The notes under the pieces: generated by a model
The model's input: the letters and a program-made list of their open reading frames with translations, nothing else
Databases searched by the model: none
Told to the model about the DNA's origin: nothing
Shown here: positions 55,717 to 63,646 of the stretch, in pieces
Position numbering within the stretch: position 1 is the stretch's first letter
Layout of the letters: each line of letters opens with the position of its first letter
Program-made: the position numbers and the translations under genes
Source: Pseudobdellovibrionaceae bacterium
GTDB lineage: Bacteria; Bdellovibrionota; Bdellovibrionia; Bdellovibrionales; Bdellovibrionaceae
Direction of reading: 5' to 3'
Length of the DNA stretch: 64,000 nt
Assembly (NCBI GenBank): GCA_016719575.1
Contig: JADJYV010000013.1
Location: 806,001-870,000 of the forward strand

Positions 55717-56880
55717 CTATGTTAGACTCTTAACGACATCTTTAAGTTGGTCAATTTTATTTAATTTCTCCCAAGTAAAGCCGGCGTCGTCACGGCCAAA
55801 GTGACCATATGATGATGTTGCTCCATAAATCGGACGCAGGAGATCAAATTCTTTAGTTATTCTTGCGGGGCGCAGATCCCAAATTTTACAGACAGCCTTC
55901 TCAAGTATTTCCGTACCGACCTTGCTTGTTCCGTAATCATTCACTGTGATGCTGACCGGCTCGGCAACTCCGATTGCGTAGGCCACTTGCAATAGGCACT
56001 TATCGGCCAAGCCCGCAGCTACAATATTTTTAGCAATGTGTCGAGCCGCATAGGCCGCTGACCGATCCACCTTTGATGGATCCTTTCCGGAGAAGGCACC
56101 GCCACCATGAGCTCCATGCCCGCCATAGGTATCAACAATGATTTTGCGACCAGTTAAGCCCGCATCGCCCATAGGGCCCCCAGTTACAAATCTCCCCGTC
56201 GGGTTGATATGAAACTTCGTATTTTTATCGATCCATTTTCCTGGGATTTGCTTTTTTATCAGGTCCTCTAGGATAAAATCACGAATGGTATCATTATTCA
56301 CATCCTCTGAATGCTGAGTCGAAATTACGATAGTATCAATCCTCTTTGCAATCCCATCCTCGTATTGCACAGTCACTTGTGACTTCGCATCGGGTCGCAA
56401 CCATTTCACTTTATTAGCTTTTCTTAATGCCGCGAGCTCACGCACAAGCTTGTGTGACATTGCAATTGAAAGCGGCATTAACTCTGGAGTCTCATTGACA
56501 GCATAGCCAAACATGAGCCCCTGATCTCCTGCTCCCTGATCATCACTAAGTGTCTCTTTGACTCCCATTGAAATATCCGGGCTTTGTTGCCCAACTGCCG
56601 CCATCACGCCACACGTCTTGTAGTCAAATCCCTTATCGGTGTCGTCGTACCCAATTCGTTTAATAACGTCTCTAGCAACTTCGGCAAAGTTCACCTTGGC
56701 TGAGGTAGTAATTTCACCCGCAATCATTACCAAACCAGTTGTAAGCAAGGTTTCGCAGGCAACCCGTCCTTTGGGATCCTGACTTAGTATTGCATCCAAA
56801 ATGCCATCGCTAATTTGGTCTGCCATTTTATCGGGGTGCCCTTCAGATACGGATTCGCTAGTAAAAAGATAATTTTTCAA
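55717..56880 (-). CDS. metK: S-adenosylmethionine synthetase
   Basis: A 387-residue enzyme: FTSESVSEGHPDKMADQISD at the start, MFGYAVNETPELMPL, the P-loop-like GGHGAHGGGAFSGKDPSKVD, and KIWDLRPARI toward the end. It makes SAM from methionine and ATP. The start is a TTG 9 bases after GAGG. A frame 31 codons longer would read through the hpf terminator and is rejected. No SAM-riboswitch fold fits the 62 bases between terminator and start. Confidence 0.96.
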   Translation of the reverse strand: MKNYLFTSESVSEGHPDKMADQISDGILDAILSQDPKGRVACETLLTTGLVMIAGEITTSAKVNFAEVARDVIKRIGYDDTDKGFDYKTCGVMAAVGQQSPDISMGVKETLSDDQGAGDQGLMFGYAVNETPELMPLSIAMSHKLVRELAALRKANKVKWLRPDAKSQVTVQYEDGIAKRIDTIVISTQHSEDVNNDTIRDFILEDLIKKQIPGKWIDKNTKFHINPTGRFVTGGPMGDAGLTGRKIIVDTYGGHGAHGGGAFSGKDPSKVDRSAAYAARHIAKNIVAAGLADKCLLQVAYAIGVAEPVSITVNDYGTSKVGTEILEKAVCKIWDLRPARITKEFDLLRPIYGATSSYGHFGRDDAGFTWEKLNKIDQLKDVVKSLT

Positions 56881-56941
56881 AACGTTATTCCTCGCCCTTA
56901 TGTAAGACTGCAAACTAACGCAAACGTTTTGAAGGGTCAAT

Positions 56942-56970
56942 AAAAAGCCCCCGGCTTTTTGACCGAGGGC
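56942..56970 (-). terminator. Terminator after hpf
   Basis: On the minus strand GCCCTCGG-TCAAAAAG-CCGGGGGC forms an eight-pair stem (one G-T pair) followed by TTTTTA. It lies about 30 bases after the hpf stop and separates hpf from metK. Confidence 0.8.
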
Positions 56971-56999
56971 CATTGCTAATTAATCCACAATCAAGACTC

Positions 57000-57374
57000 T
57001 TAAGAGGCTTTCTTGCCACCCTTTGCTTCGAATTCTAGGCGGCTGTTCAGTTGGTCAATCTTAGCCTCACGACTTAATTCAGGCTTTTTGTGATACTGCA
57101 TAATTTTACGAGTCTTTAAAAACTGCTTCTCAAGCTTTTCCACCACTAAATCCACAGCTGTATATGCGTCCATACTGTAGGAGGTCGCCTTGAAATACTT
57201 TTCACGAGTGTTGACAGTCACCTCAATACAAAATTCATTCTTGGTTTTGCTGTAATAAACATTTCCGTATCCCTCTTTAAGCAGAAATTTTCCAATTTCA
57301 TCCATTTTCTCTTCAGTGTACTTGAGCAACGCATCTGAGTGATCAAGGTGCTTAAAGGTGTAGTTAAGTTTCAT
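57000..57374 (-). CDS. hpf: Ribosome hibernation-promoting factor (HPF, short form)
   Basis: A 124-residue protein of the HPF/RaiA family with the beta-alpha-beta fold: FKHLDHSDALLKYTEEKMDE, FCIEVTVNTREKYFKATSYS, and DAYTAVDLVVEKLEKQF followed by a basic tail (KTRKIMQYHKK). It binds the 30S decoding centre in slow growth. It lacks the long C-terminal dimer domain. ATG follows GGAGGAAAAGAC. In many proteobacteria hpf follows rpoN; here a pseudopilin gene and about 300 bases lie between. Confidence 0.92.
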   Translation of the reverse strand: MKLNYTFKHLDHSDALLKYTEEKMDEIGKFLLKEGYGNVYYSKTKNEFCIEVTVNTREKYFKATSYSMDAYTAVDLVVEKLEKQFLKTRKIMQYHKKPELSREAKIDQLNSRLEFEAKGGKKAS

Positions 57375-57679
57375 GTCTTTTCCTCCGTCAAAGTGGGCCT
57401 ACCAAGACTATAGTCTTGATCTCTTATCGGCCATTTTCTGCGAAAAATAAGGATCCTCACAAATTTTAACTAGTGCTTATCTATGATGCTACGCCTCCTG
57501 TCATGAGATGAGATCCCCTTGGCGAGTTTTTCTCACTTTAGGACAGAGGTCCCGTGTAAAATGGTTAGAAAAAGCAAGCGATCGCTTGGAGTTAATTTGA
57601 AGGATATTTAAAACGTTTTTAAGAGAGCGCTTTACCCTGACTAAATAGGGAAACGACCTTTGCTGAGGGGGCGTTTTAA
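57375..57679. other. Intergenic region with a 14-bp palindrome
   Basis: It lies between the pseudopilin stop and the hpf start and must hold the hpf promoter. It contains the perfect palindrome CAAGCGATCGCTTG at 57575-57588. A CATGACAGGAGGCG stretch gives only a seven-codon frame. I see no gene, RNA or sigma-54 (-24/-12) pair. Confidence 0.45.
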
Positions 57680-58600
57680 TCAATTCCCAATAGCTGTCCA
57701 CGAGAAGTCTCCTAGTGTAGTATCGCCCTCGTTGGCGATGCCACAACTTGCCGCCACTGGGGAGCCACCACCATAAAAAGTAAAACCCGTGGTCGTCACA
57801 TTAGCCACGGCAGTGCCTACCGTATCTGTAGCCCCTCCCGCACAGGGGGCGCCACTGCCAGTAACCTTGAGGATCCCAATCAATACTCTTGGTGGAGAAT
57901 TAAATGCTTCTGAAAAAACCACATTCTTCCGCCAGGAGTTTGTGCAAACGCCTTGAATGGGAATCACCCCTGGACAAATCCAATCAAGATCTGTGCTCAA
58001 CATCGTACCTTCCAGTATTTTCGAAACGCCAGAAGACCCCAGACAGGAGTCGATTCTTTTGGCATTGAGTGGATCTGCTGCCGTTGTTTTTATTATTTGT
58101 TGGACTTGCACGGGCTTCGCGGCAAAGACCAATGAGCTCGCGTCAAAACTGACATCAAAAACCCCTTTGTACTCGTTGGGATTTCCTGTGGCATAGATGT
58201 TCTTAAAGCTCACAGAAGCTACAAAAATTCCGTTCAAACTGGTTGGAAGACGCTGGCCCGCCTTTGCTATAACCGCAGAGGTATCATCAATCCCTTGATA
58301 AATCGCATCATCTTTGAGAGCAATAACAGTCGGGCTTGGCGAGCTTTCGCTTGTAGCCATCGAAACATCAATCACTTTGTCCTTAACCTGCCAGGTGCAA
58401 ACATTTATTTTTGCAAGCTGTTGTTGCATAATAGCTTTCAGATCAATCATCTCTTGTTTCTGGCTAAAATAACGGATGGACTTTTGCTGGCTAGAGAACA
58501 TTGAGGCCATTGCCATAGCAATCATACTGACAAGCCCCAAGGCGACTAGAACCTCTATAAGGCCCATCCCAGCATTGCTATGCGAAACCTTCAAGTTCAT
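57680..58600 (-). CDS. Pseudopilin-type protein with C-terminal H-lectin-like domain
   Basis: A 306-residue protein with a type IV prepilin start: a short basic leader, then G-M-G-L-I-E-V-L with cleavage after Gly11 and Glu at position 5 of the mature chain, and a hydrophobic spine (VALGLVSMIAMAMASMF), as in PilV/GspI minor pilins. The C-terminal 100 residues (NSWRKNVVFSEAFNSPPRVL, ANVTTTGFTFYG, ending FSWTAIG) match the pattern I know for H-type lectin domains (V-F-F-pP-V, nVtttGF, W-AiG). It may be a minor pilin carrying a sugar-binding head. It starts 12 bases after rpoN, behind AGAGG. PilD at 44 kb would process it. Confidence 0.75.
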   Translation of the reverse strand: MNLKVSHSNAGMGLIEVLVALGLVSMIAMAMASMFSSQQKSIRYFSQKQEMIDLKAIMQQQLAKINVCTWQVKDKVIDVSMATSESSPSPTVIALKDDAIYQGIDDTSAVIAKAGQRLPTSLNGIFVASVSFKNIYATGNPNEYKGVFDVSFDASSLVFAAKPVQVQQIIKTTAADPLNAKRIDSCLGSSGVSKILEGTMLSTDLDWICPGVIPIQGVCTNSWRKNVVFSEAFNSPPRVLIGILKVTGSGAPCAGGATDTVGTAVANVTTTGFTFYGGGSPVAASCGIANEGDTTLGDFSWTAIGN

Positions 58601-58611
58601 TTCAAACCTCT

Positions 58612-60045
58612 TTAAAAGAACTTTTTACGTTGGCTTGATGGCAGTATGCGCAGAACATCTCGATATTTTGCCACTGTTCTGCGTGCTATTTGAATCCCCT
58701 CAACCTTAAGAAGGTCGACGATTTTTTGATCTGAAAGCGGATTTTTAGGATCTTCTTTACTCACCAAGTCCTTGATTTTCAACTTCACGGACTCACTGGC
58801 CATATCTCCCTCTGAGGAGTTGATACCGGAATTAAAGAAATATTTAAGCTCGTAAATACCTTGAGGAGTGTGAACATACTTCGATGTTGTCACCCGACTA
58901 ACTGTTGACTCATGCATCCCAATGTCGTTTGCAATATCTCGCAAAATCATAGGTTTCAAATAAGCCGCACCCTTTTCAAAAAACTCCCGTTGGTGCTTCA
59001 CTATACTCTCTGCAACTTTGTAGATCGTGCGTTGTCGCTGATGAATCGACTTGATAAGCCAAACGGCGGAACGAAGTTTTTCTTGAATATAATTCTGAGT
59101 TTTATCTTCAGTCTTGCCACCTTTTTGCAGCATATTTTTATAAAAATTGGAGATTTTTAGACGTGGCAATCCATCTTCGTTTAATGAAACTACGAAATCA
59201 TCTCCCACCTTGTAAACGTAGACATCGGGTGTTACATATTGAGTTTCATTGCTGACAAATGCACGACCGGGCTTTGGGTCCATCGAGTAAATGATTTTAC
59301 ACATTTCTACGACTTCTTCGAGCTCATACCCCATCGCCTTGGCGATAGCATCGTAATTCTTCTTTTCAAGATCTTTAAGATGGTTTGATATTAACCGCAC
59401 TAGATCCTGGGTGTCTTCTTCGAGGTGCTTTGCTTGGATTAAAAGACACTCTTTTAAGTCTCGCGCACCAACACCAGGAGGATCAAATTCATGAATAAGA
59501 CTAAGAGTATCCTCTAGATCCTCAAGTGGAATTTTTTCTTCTGCCGCAATTTGCTCTAGAGGAGTCTTGATATAACCATCATCATCGATATAGTTGAGCA
59601 AAAGGTCAGCCACCTTCTCTTCGTACTCACTAAAACCATTCATTTTTACTTGCCAGTAAAGGTGATCATGCAATGTCTGGGAAGCGGAAATTGCATTTTC
59701 ATAATTCATGATCTCTTCACTGCCGGCCATACCAGACTGCGGTGGCTTTTGATTTTGCTCAAAATAGCTTTCCCACTCAAACTCGTCCTGTTTTTGTGGG
59801 TCCTGAGTGTTGGTAGCAACAACTTCGCCCGTACCGCCATCAATTTCAGCAGCAACTTCTTTAGTTCGCTTTAGGTCTTCTTCTTTTAAAACTTCGGCCT
59901 CTTCTAGAATTGGATTTTCTTCGAGCTCGGAGCGAACAGCAGATTCAAGCTCCAAACGTGACATCTGTAGCAGTTTGATTGCCTGCTGCAGCTGCGGTGT
60001 TATCACCAGAGATTGGCTTAAATTCATCGTTTGGCGAAGAGCCAC
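58612..60045 (-). CDS. rpoN: RNA polymerase sigma-54 factor
   Basis: A 477-residue sigma-54. Region I is Gln/Leu-rich (LSQSLVITPQLQQAIKLLQM), an acidic region II follows, the core-binding region III contains DPPGVGARDLKECLL, the helix-turn-helix is DIGMHESTVSRVTTSKYVHT, and the RpoN box is ARRTVAKYR near the end. It needs AAA+ activators and -24/-12 promoters. The start is a GTG after TTAGGAGAATATT. It follows lptB by 9 bases, as in many proteobacteria (lptA-lptB-rpoN-hpf order). Confidence 0.98.
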   Translation of the reverse strand: MALRQTMNLSQSLVITPQLQQAIKLLQMSRLELESAVRSELEENPILEEAEVLKEEDLKRTKEVAAEIDGGTGEVVATNTQDPQKQDEFEWESYFEQNQKPPQSGMAGSEEIMNYENAISASQTLHDHLYWQVKMNGFSEYEEKVADLLLNYIDDDGYIKTPLEQIAAEEKIPLEDLEDTLSLIHEFDPPGVGARDLKECLLIQAKHLEEDTQDLVRLISNHLKDLEKKNYDAIAKAMGYELEEVVEMCKIIYSMDPKPGRAFVSNETQYVTPDVYVYKVGDDFVVSLNEDGLPRLKISNFYKNMLQKGGKTEDKTQNYIQEKLRSAVWLIKSIHQRQRTIYKVAESIVKHQREFFEKGAAYLKPMILRDIANDIGMHESTVSRVTTSKYVHTPQGIYELKYFFNSGINSSEGDMASESVKLKIKDLVSKEDPKNPLSDQKIVDLLKVEGIQIARRTVAKYRDVLRILPSSQRKKFF

Positions 60046-60054
60046 AATATTCTC

Positions 60055-60777
60055 CTAAAGCCTAAAGTTTTCGCCCAAGTAAAACCTGCGAGCGATCTCA
60101 GAGTTGGCAATTTCATCGGTACTTCCGCTGACCTGTATTTTGCCATCCTTCAGTATATAAGCATAATCGCAAATGCCGAGAGTCTCACGCACGTTGTGAT
60201 CAGTAATCAAAACTCCTATACCTTTGGCCTTAAGGTCCCGAATAATATTCTGAATATCAGCGACAGCAATCGGATCAATCCCGGCAAAAGGCTCATCCAA
60301 AAGCAAAAACTTGGGGGATCCCGCCAATGCCCGAGCAATTTCGACTCGTCGCCGCTCCCCCCCCGAAAGAGAGTAGCCGAAACTGTCCCTAATATGGGTA
60401 ATACGAAAGTCAGAAAGCAAAGCCTCGAGTTTTTCAGAACGCTGAGGTCCACTATAGCCGTGGGCCTCAAGAGCGACAATGAGGTTGTCCGTCACCGTGA
60501 GCTTTCTAAAAATACTTGGTTCTTGCGCTAAGTAACTAAGCCCCACCCTGGCCCGCTTATACATTGGTTCCCCGGTGATTTTTTGCTCATCGAGCTCAAT
60601 TTCACCGGAATCGGGCTTGACCAAACCAACGACCATATAAAACGAGGTTGTTTTTCCGGCGCCATTTGGCCCAAGCAGGCCTACGACTTGTCCCGATTCA
60701 ATCGAAAATGAAACACCAGCAACGACCTGTCTTTTTTTAAAAGACTTCAAAATGTCTTTTATTTGCAAATAACTCAT
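60055..60777 (-). CDS. lptB: LPS export ABC ATPase LptB
   Basis: A 240-residue ABC ATPase. Walker A GLLGPNGAGKTTSFYMVVG, Q-loop around YLAQEPSIFRKLTV, signature YSLSGGERRRVEIARAL, Walker B KFLLLDEPFAGIDPIAV and H-loop VLITDHNVRETL. This set is typical of LptB, which powers LPS extraction with LptFG. Its ATG overlaps the stop of the LptC/LptA-like gene (ATGA), and rpoN follows. Confidence 0.97.
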   Translation of the reverse strand: MSYLQIKDILKSFKKRQVVAGVSFSIESGQVVGLLGPNGAGKTTSFYMVVGLVKPDSGEIELDEQKITGEPMYKRARVGLSYLAQEPSIFRKLTVTDNLIVALEAHGYSGPQRSEKLEALLSDFRITHIRDSFGYSLSGGERRRVEIARALAGSPKFLLLDEPFAGIDPIAVADIQNIIRDLKAKGIGVLITDHNVRETLGICDYAYILKDGKIQVSGSTDEIANSEIARRFYLGENFRL

Positions 60778-61733
60778 TCTTTTTTTTCCATTTTTGCCTG
60801 AACCTTATCTACTCTAACCCTTTTTCCGCCATCAAGAAAGACGATTTCTTCGCCCGTAAGTTCGTCACTATTCTGAATAAGTTTGGGTTTGCCTCGAAAT
60901 GTAAAAATATTCTTGAGAAGGTTCAGATTGACGTTTTCGGCAGTCGCTAACTTGTCCGAATCGCTGACCTTCACTCCACCCTCCATCTGAACATAATTAA
61001 TCAAAGCCGAATTTCCTTTGTATTGAAAAATCGCAACGGGCCCCTGAAACCGAAGGCGTGCATAGGTCATATCAACATTTTCTATGAATTTAGCCTGTCT
61101 AGATTTACCTGAAAACTCTGCTTTCTCGCTTTGAATGTAAAAATTCTTATTGTCTTTAAATTTTTTTGAGCCATGAACATTTTTATTGATAACCATTTTA
61201 TTATCGTCAACGAAAACCTCCATGTTACTTCCATCAAGGACAAAGCCCTCACCCATTTCATCCGCAGGCCCCTGCATTGTAGCCCTCTCGGGGCTTTTTA
61301 TTTGACGCAACTTCGAAATATAAAATATCGACTGAGTCTTAAAGGTATAACCATTTTCGGAGCGAGTAACGACATTGCCTTTAATTTTAAGGTCCTTTGT
61401 TTTTCCATCGATGGATCCCAAATCGCCTGTTACTGTAAAAGATAATTTTTCGTTATTATAGAACAGAACCCTGACGTTTTTGAGCTCCCAAGCGCCCTTG
61501 CCAAGATACCCCTCGGCCACTTCAGAAAAAAGCTCCCAATCACGGCGCCCTTGCTGCGTCTCTACAAGATGAAGGCCTCTCATTTTTTGTTCTGGCTGCG
61601 ACGAGTTTTCAGCGAGAATTTCTTTTGAAGGAACTTCGACTTTGTGATCCAACTTGTTCGGAAAAATAACCAAGACTTCTATAAATAGAAAAACCAGTAA
61701 CGAAATATAAATAATGTTTTTAAGGTTTTTCAT
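60774..61733 (-). CDS. LptC/LptA-like LPS transport protein
   Basis: A 319-residue protein with one N-terminal membrane segment (IIYISLLVFLFIEVLVIF) and a long run of beta-strands. The first part resembles LptC (GLHLVETQQGRRDWELFSEV, WELKNVRVLFYN), and the second the LptA/OstA jelly-roll (AEFSGKSRQAKFIENVDMTY, MEGGVKVSDSDKLATAENVN, GEEIVFLDGGKRVRVDKVQA). It is longer than either alone (about 190), so it may combine both roles or be a long LptC. It feeds LPS from LptBFG to the bridge. Start: ATG; a GTG four codons before is possible. Coupled to lptB. Confidence 0.85.
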   Translation of the reverse strand: MKNLKNIIYISLLVFLFIEVLVIFPNKLDHKVEVPSKEILAENSSQPEQKMRGLHLVETQQGRRDWELFSEVAEGYLGKGAWELKNVRVLFYNNEKLSFTVTGDLGSIDGKTKDLKIKGNVVTRSENGYTFKTQSIFYISKLRQIKSPERATMQGPADEMGEGFVLDGSNMEVFVDDNKMVINKNVHGSKKFKDNKNFYIQSEKAEFSGKSRQAKFIENVDMTYARLRFQGPVAIFQYKGNSALINYVQMEGGVKVSDSDKLATAENVNLNLLKNIFTFRGKPKLIQNSDELTGEEIVFLDGGKRVRVDKVQAKMEKKE

Positions 61734-61814
61734 TTCTATAGGCACCAGCAGGTTTCAACTCAGACGTGCCAAAGAACCTTGGGCGGATTTTGAATCCGCT
61801 CAAATCCCTTTTTA

Positions 61815-62402
61815 CTAAGGAGTTGTCTCGTTTGCACGCTTCATTACGGCAAAGTTAATCTCGCCTGCACCAGCCTCGACCACTGTAAACATGACTTTTT
61901 TGACCGTCAAGAAATCTAGGTCTTTGTCCGACTGAATGGTGATTTTTCTCCACTCATTTGGATCTTTCTCTTCTTGACCGCGGGCGCTATTAACTACTTC
62001 TTGAATTTTATTTTTAAGACCCATCTCATGTTCGGCCTTTTTCTTTTCAAGACCAGCCTTTAGAACGTCGTAAAGATTCTTTATCATCCATTCTGGATTA
62101 TTCTTCACCTCGTCAAAGGTTGCGACCGGAGTTTTGTCCACGAGTACTTCTTTGTTAGAAATCGTGACAACATATGCAGGCTTCAACTCTTTGACCATCG
62201 TCGCCTTGGGCAAAGTGACTTCTTTTGGTATATAGAGAATTTCACCAGTAGAGTTGTAGTTTTGCAAAAGAAAGATAACCAAAACAGTGAACATGTCCAC
62301 CATAGCAGTTAGTGACAGAATCGCCGTCACGCCCCGTTTTATCTTTCGCTTGTTGAGTATGTTATGATATCGGTGTCTTTCACCGGGTCTATAAATCGCC
62401 AT
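61815..62402 (-). CDS. TolR/ExbD-type motor protein, second copy
   Basis: A 195-residue bitopic protein. After a basic cytosolic start (YRPGERHRYHNILNKRK) comes the membrane segment with the conserved Asp (SLTAMVDMFTVLVIFLLQNY), then a periplasmic domain. This is the ExbD/TolR stator fold, which couples proton flow to work at the envelope. In Myxococcus, AglR plus two TolR-like proteins (AglQ, AglS) drive gliding; the TolQ-TolR-TolR order here matches. ATG is just after the stop of the first copy; a longer frame overlapping that gene is rejected. Confidence 0.85.
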   Translation of the reverse strand: MAIYRPGERHRYHNILNKRKIKRGVTAILSLTAMVDMFTVLVIFLLQNYNSTGEILYIPKEVTLPKATMVKELKPAYVVTISNKEVLVDKTPVATFDEVKNNPEWMIKNLYDVLKAGLEKKKAEHEMGLKNKIQEVVNSARGQEEKDPNEWRKITIQSDKDLDFLTVKKVMFTVVEAGAGEINFAVMKRANETTP

Positions 62403-62403
62403 A

Positions 62404-62880
62404 TTATTGAGGCGCTCCCGTCGCCACTGAGATCGCTGGGAAGCCAGACTGAAGACAGTCATCCATTCCACGAATGAGTTTTTCGTATGCCAAGTCGTCA
62501 GACATCGTCACCACCACATCCGTTTTTTCTGGATAAAGCTGTTTTACTCTTTGTAACTGGGCCATCAATCCCGGGTCATCAAACTCACCATCTTTGAGCA
62601 CTGGCAAAGAAATCACTTGCTTTCCAACCGTCAGAATGTATCCGGCCGCTTTAATATCAATCTTCAGAACGACATCTGACTTTGGTGGAGGCTTGGGCTT
62701 TTGATCATCCAATTGCTTTCCATAGAGAGAGCTTCCGATTTGCATCATATTAACTTGATTCCAAACAGCGGTGAGCAGCAAGAATGTGATAAGTACGGAC
62801 ATTAAGTCGATCACCGGAACGAGATTCAACTCCACGTTCCTAGCTCGTCCCCTTTTGCCGCCCTCTTCTATGTGTGCCAT
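62404..62880 (-). CDS. TolR/ExbD-type motor protein, first copy
   Basis: A 158-residue bitopic protein with NLVPVIDLMSVLITFLLLTA, holding the conserved membrane Asp, and a periplasmic domain with the terminal SVATGAPQ. It pairs with the TolQ-like protein upstream, 21 bases away, and a second TolR-like gene follows by overlap of signals. Likely part of a gliding or envelope motor rather than plain TonB support, given the AgmX-type neighbour. Confidence 0.88.
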   Translation of the reverse strand: MAHIEEGGKRGRARNVELNLVPVIDLMSVLITFLLLTAVWNQVNMMQIGSSLYGKQLDDQKPKPPPKSDVVLKIDIKAAGYILTVGKQVISLPVLKDGEFDDPGLMAQLQRVKQLYPEKTDVVVTMSDDLAYEKLIRGMDDCLQSGFPAISVATGAPQ

Positions 62881-62901
62881 GACTATTCCCCAACTATTTC
62901 T

Positions 62902-63612
62902 TTAATCTTTAATTTTATCTCGGTTCGATACAACAAGGTTCAAAAGACTCATGCTGGTTTCAACGACTTCGTTTTCTGTTTTTTGAATTTGATGTTGAAA
63001 CACTCCATAAGAAATAATCGATATCAGAGCAACACCAAGACCAAACGCCGTACAATTCAAGGCATGCGAAATACCTTCTGAAAGTTTTTGTGCTTTTGTT
63101 GCGGGGTCCGCAGCTGACACCGCTCTGAATGAACTAATCATACCGATAATGGTCCCAAGTAGACCCGCCAATACCGAGATATTACCGAAAACGGCCAAGA
63201 AAGAGGTCCAACCCTCTACTTTTGGCATTTCGCGCATGACTGCCGCATCCATCGCAACTTGAATTTCTTCATCTGGTCTTTTGTTCATAGCTTGAACCAA
63301 TCCTGCCTTTACCGTATTCGTCAAAGGAGCCGGCCGAACATCGCAGTATGATATCGCCTGGCGAAGATCGCCACTGACGACCATGCGAAACACCTGGTCC
63401 GTGAACTCTTTCTTGTCCACAGCATAGGCCTTCATTTTCATCATTCGCTCTACAATCAAGAAGACTGCGATGATGCCAATCAAGGCAATAACGTACATTA
63501 CGAATCCACCTTCGACAAAGGCTCGCTGTACAAAATTCATATTCTCAGTTGCAGACATCGCCTGCATTGCCGCAGCTGTCGCTGCATCCATTGGGGTAGC
63601 TGTAGGGTTCAC
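62902..63612 (-). CDS. TolQ/ExbB-type motor protein
   Basis: A 236-residue inner-membrane protein with three membrane segments: FVMYVIALIGIIAVFLIVER, then the pair around SVLAGLLGTIIGMISSFRAV and LNCTAFGLGVALISIISYGV, the MotA/TolQ/ExbB proton-channel core. It starts with GTG after AAGGAGGAAAAGTC. It follows the AgmX-tail gene by 34 bases and leads the two TolR-like genes. With them it forms the probable proton-driven stator (AglR-like). Confidence 0.9.
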   Translation of the reverse strand: MNPTATPMDAATAAAMQAMSATENMNFVQRAFVEGGFVMYVIALIGIIAVFLIVERMMKMKAYAVDKKEFTDQVFRMVVSGDLRQAISYCDVRPAPLTNTVKAGLVQAMNKRPDEEIQVAMDAAVMREMPKVEGWTSFLAVFGNISVLAGLLGTIIGMISSFRAVSAADPATKAQKLSEGISHALNCTAFGLGVALISIISYGVFQHQIQKTENEVVETSMSLLNLVVSNRDKIKD

Positions 63613-63646
63613 GACTTTTCCTCCTTAAAGAATTACCATTTTCAAA

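Noticed and set aside
56881..56941. Possible SAM riboswitch before metK
   Set aside because: Only about 60 bases separate the hpf terminator from the start, and no SAM-I/II aptamer core or regulating hairpin is visible.
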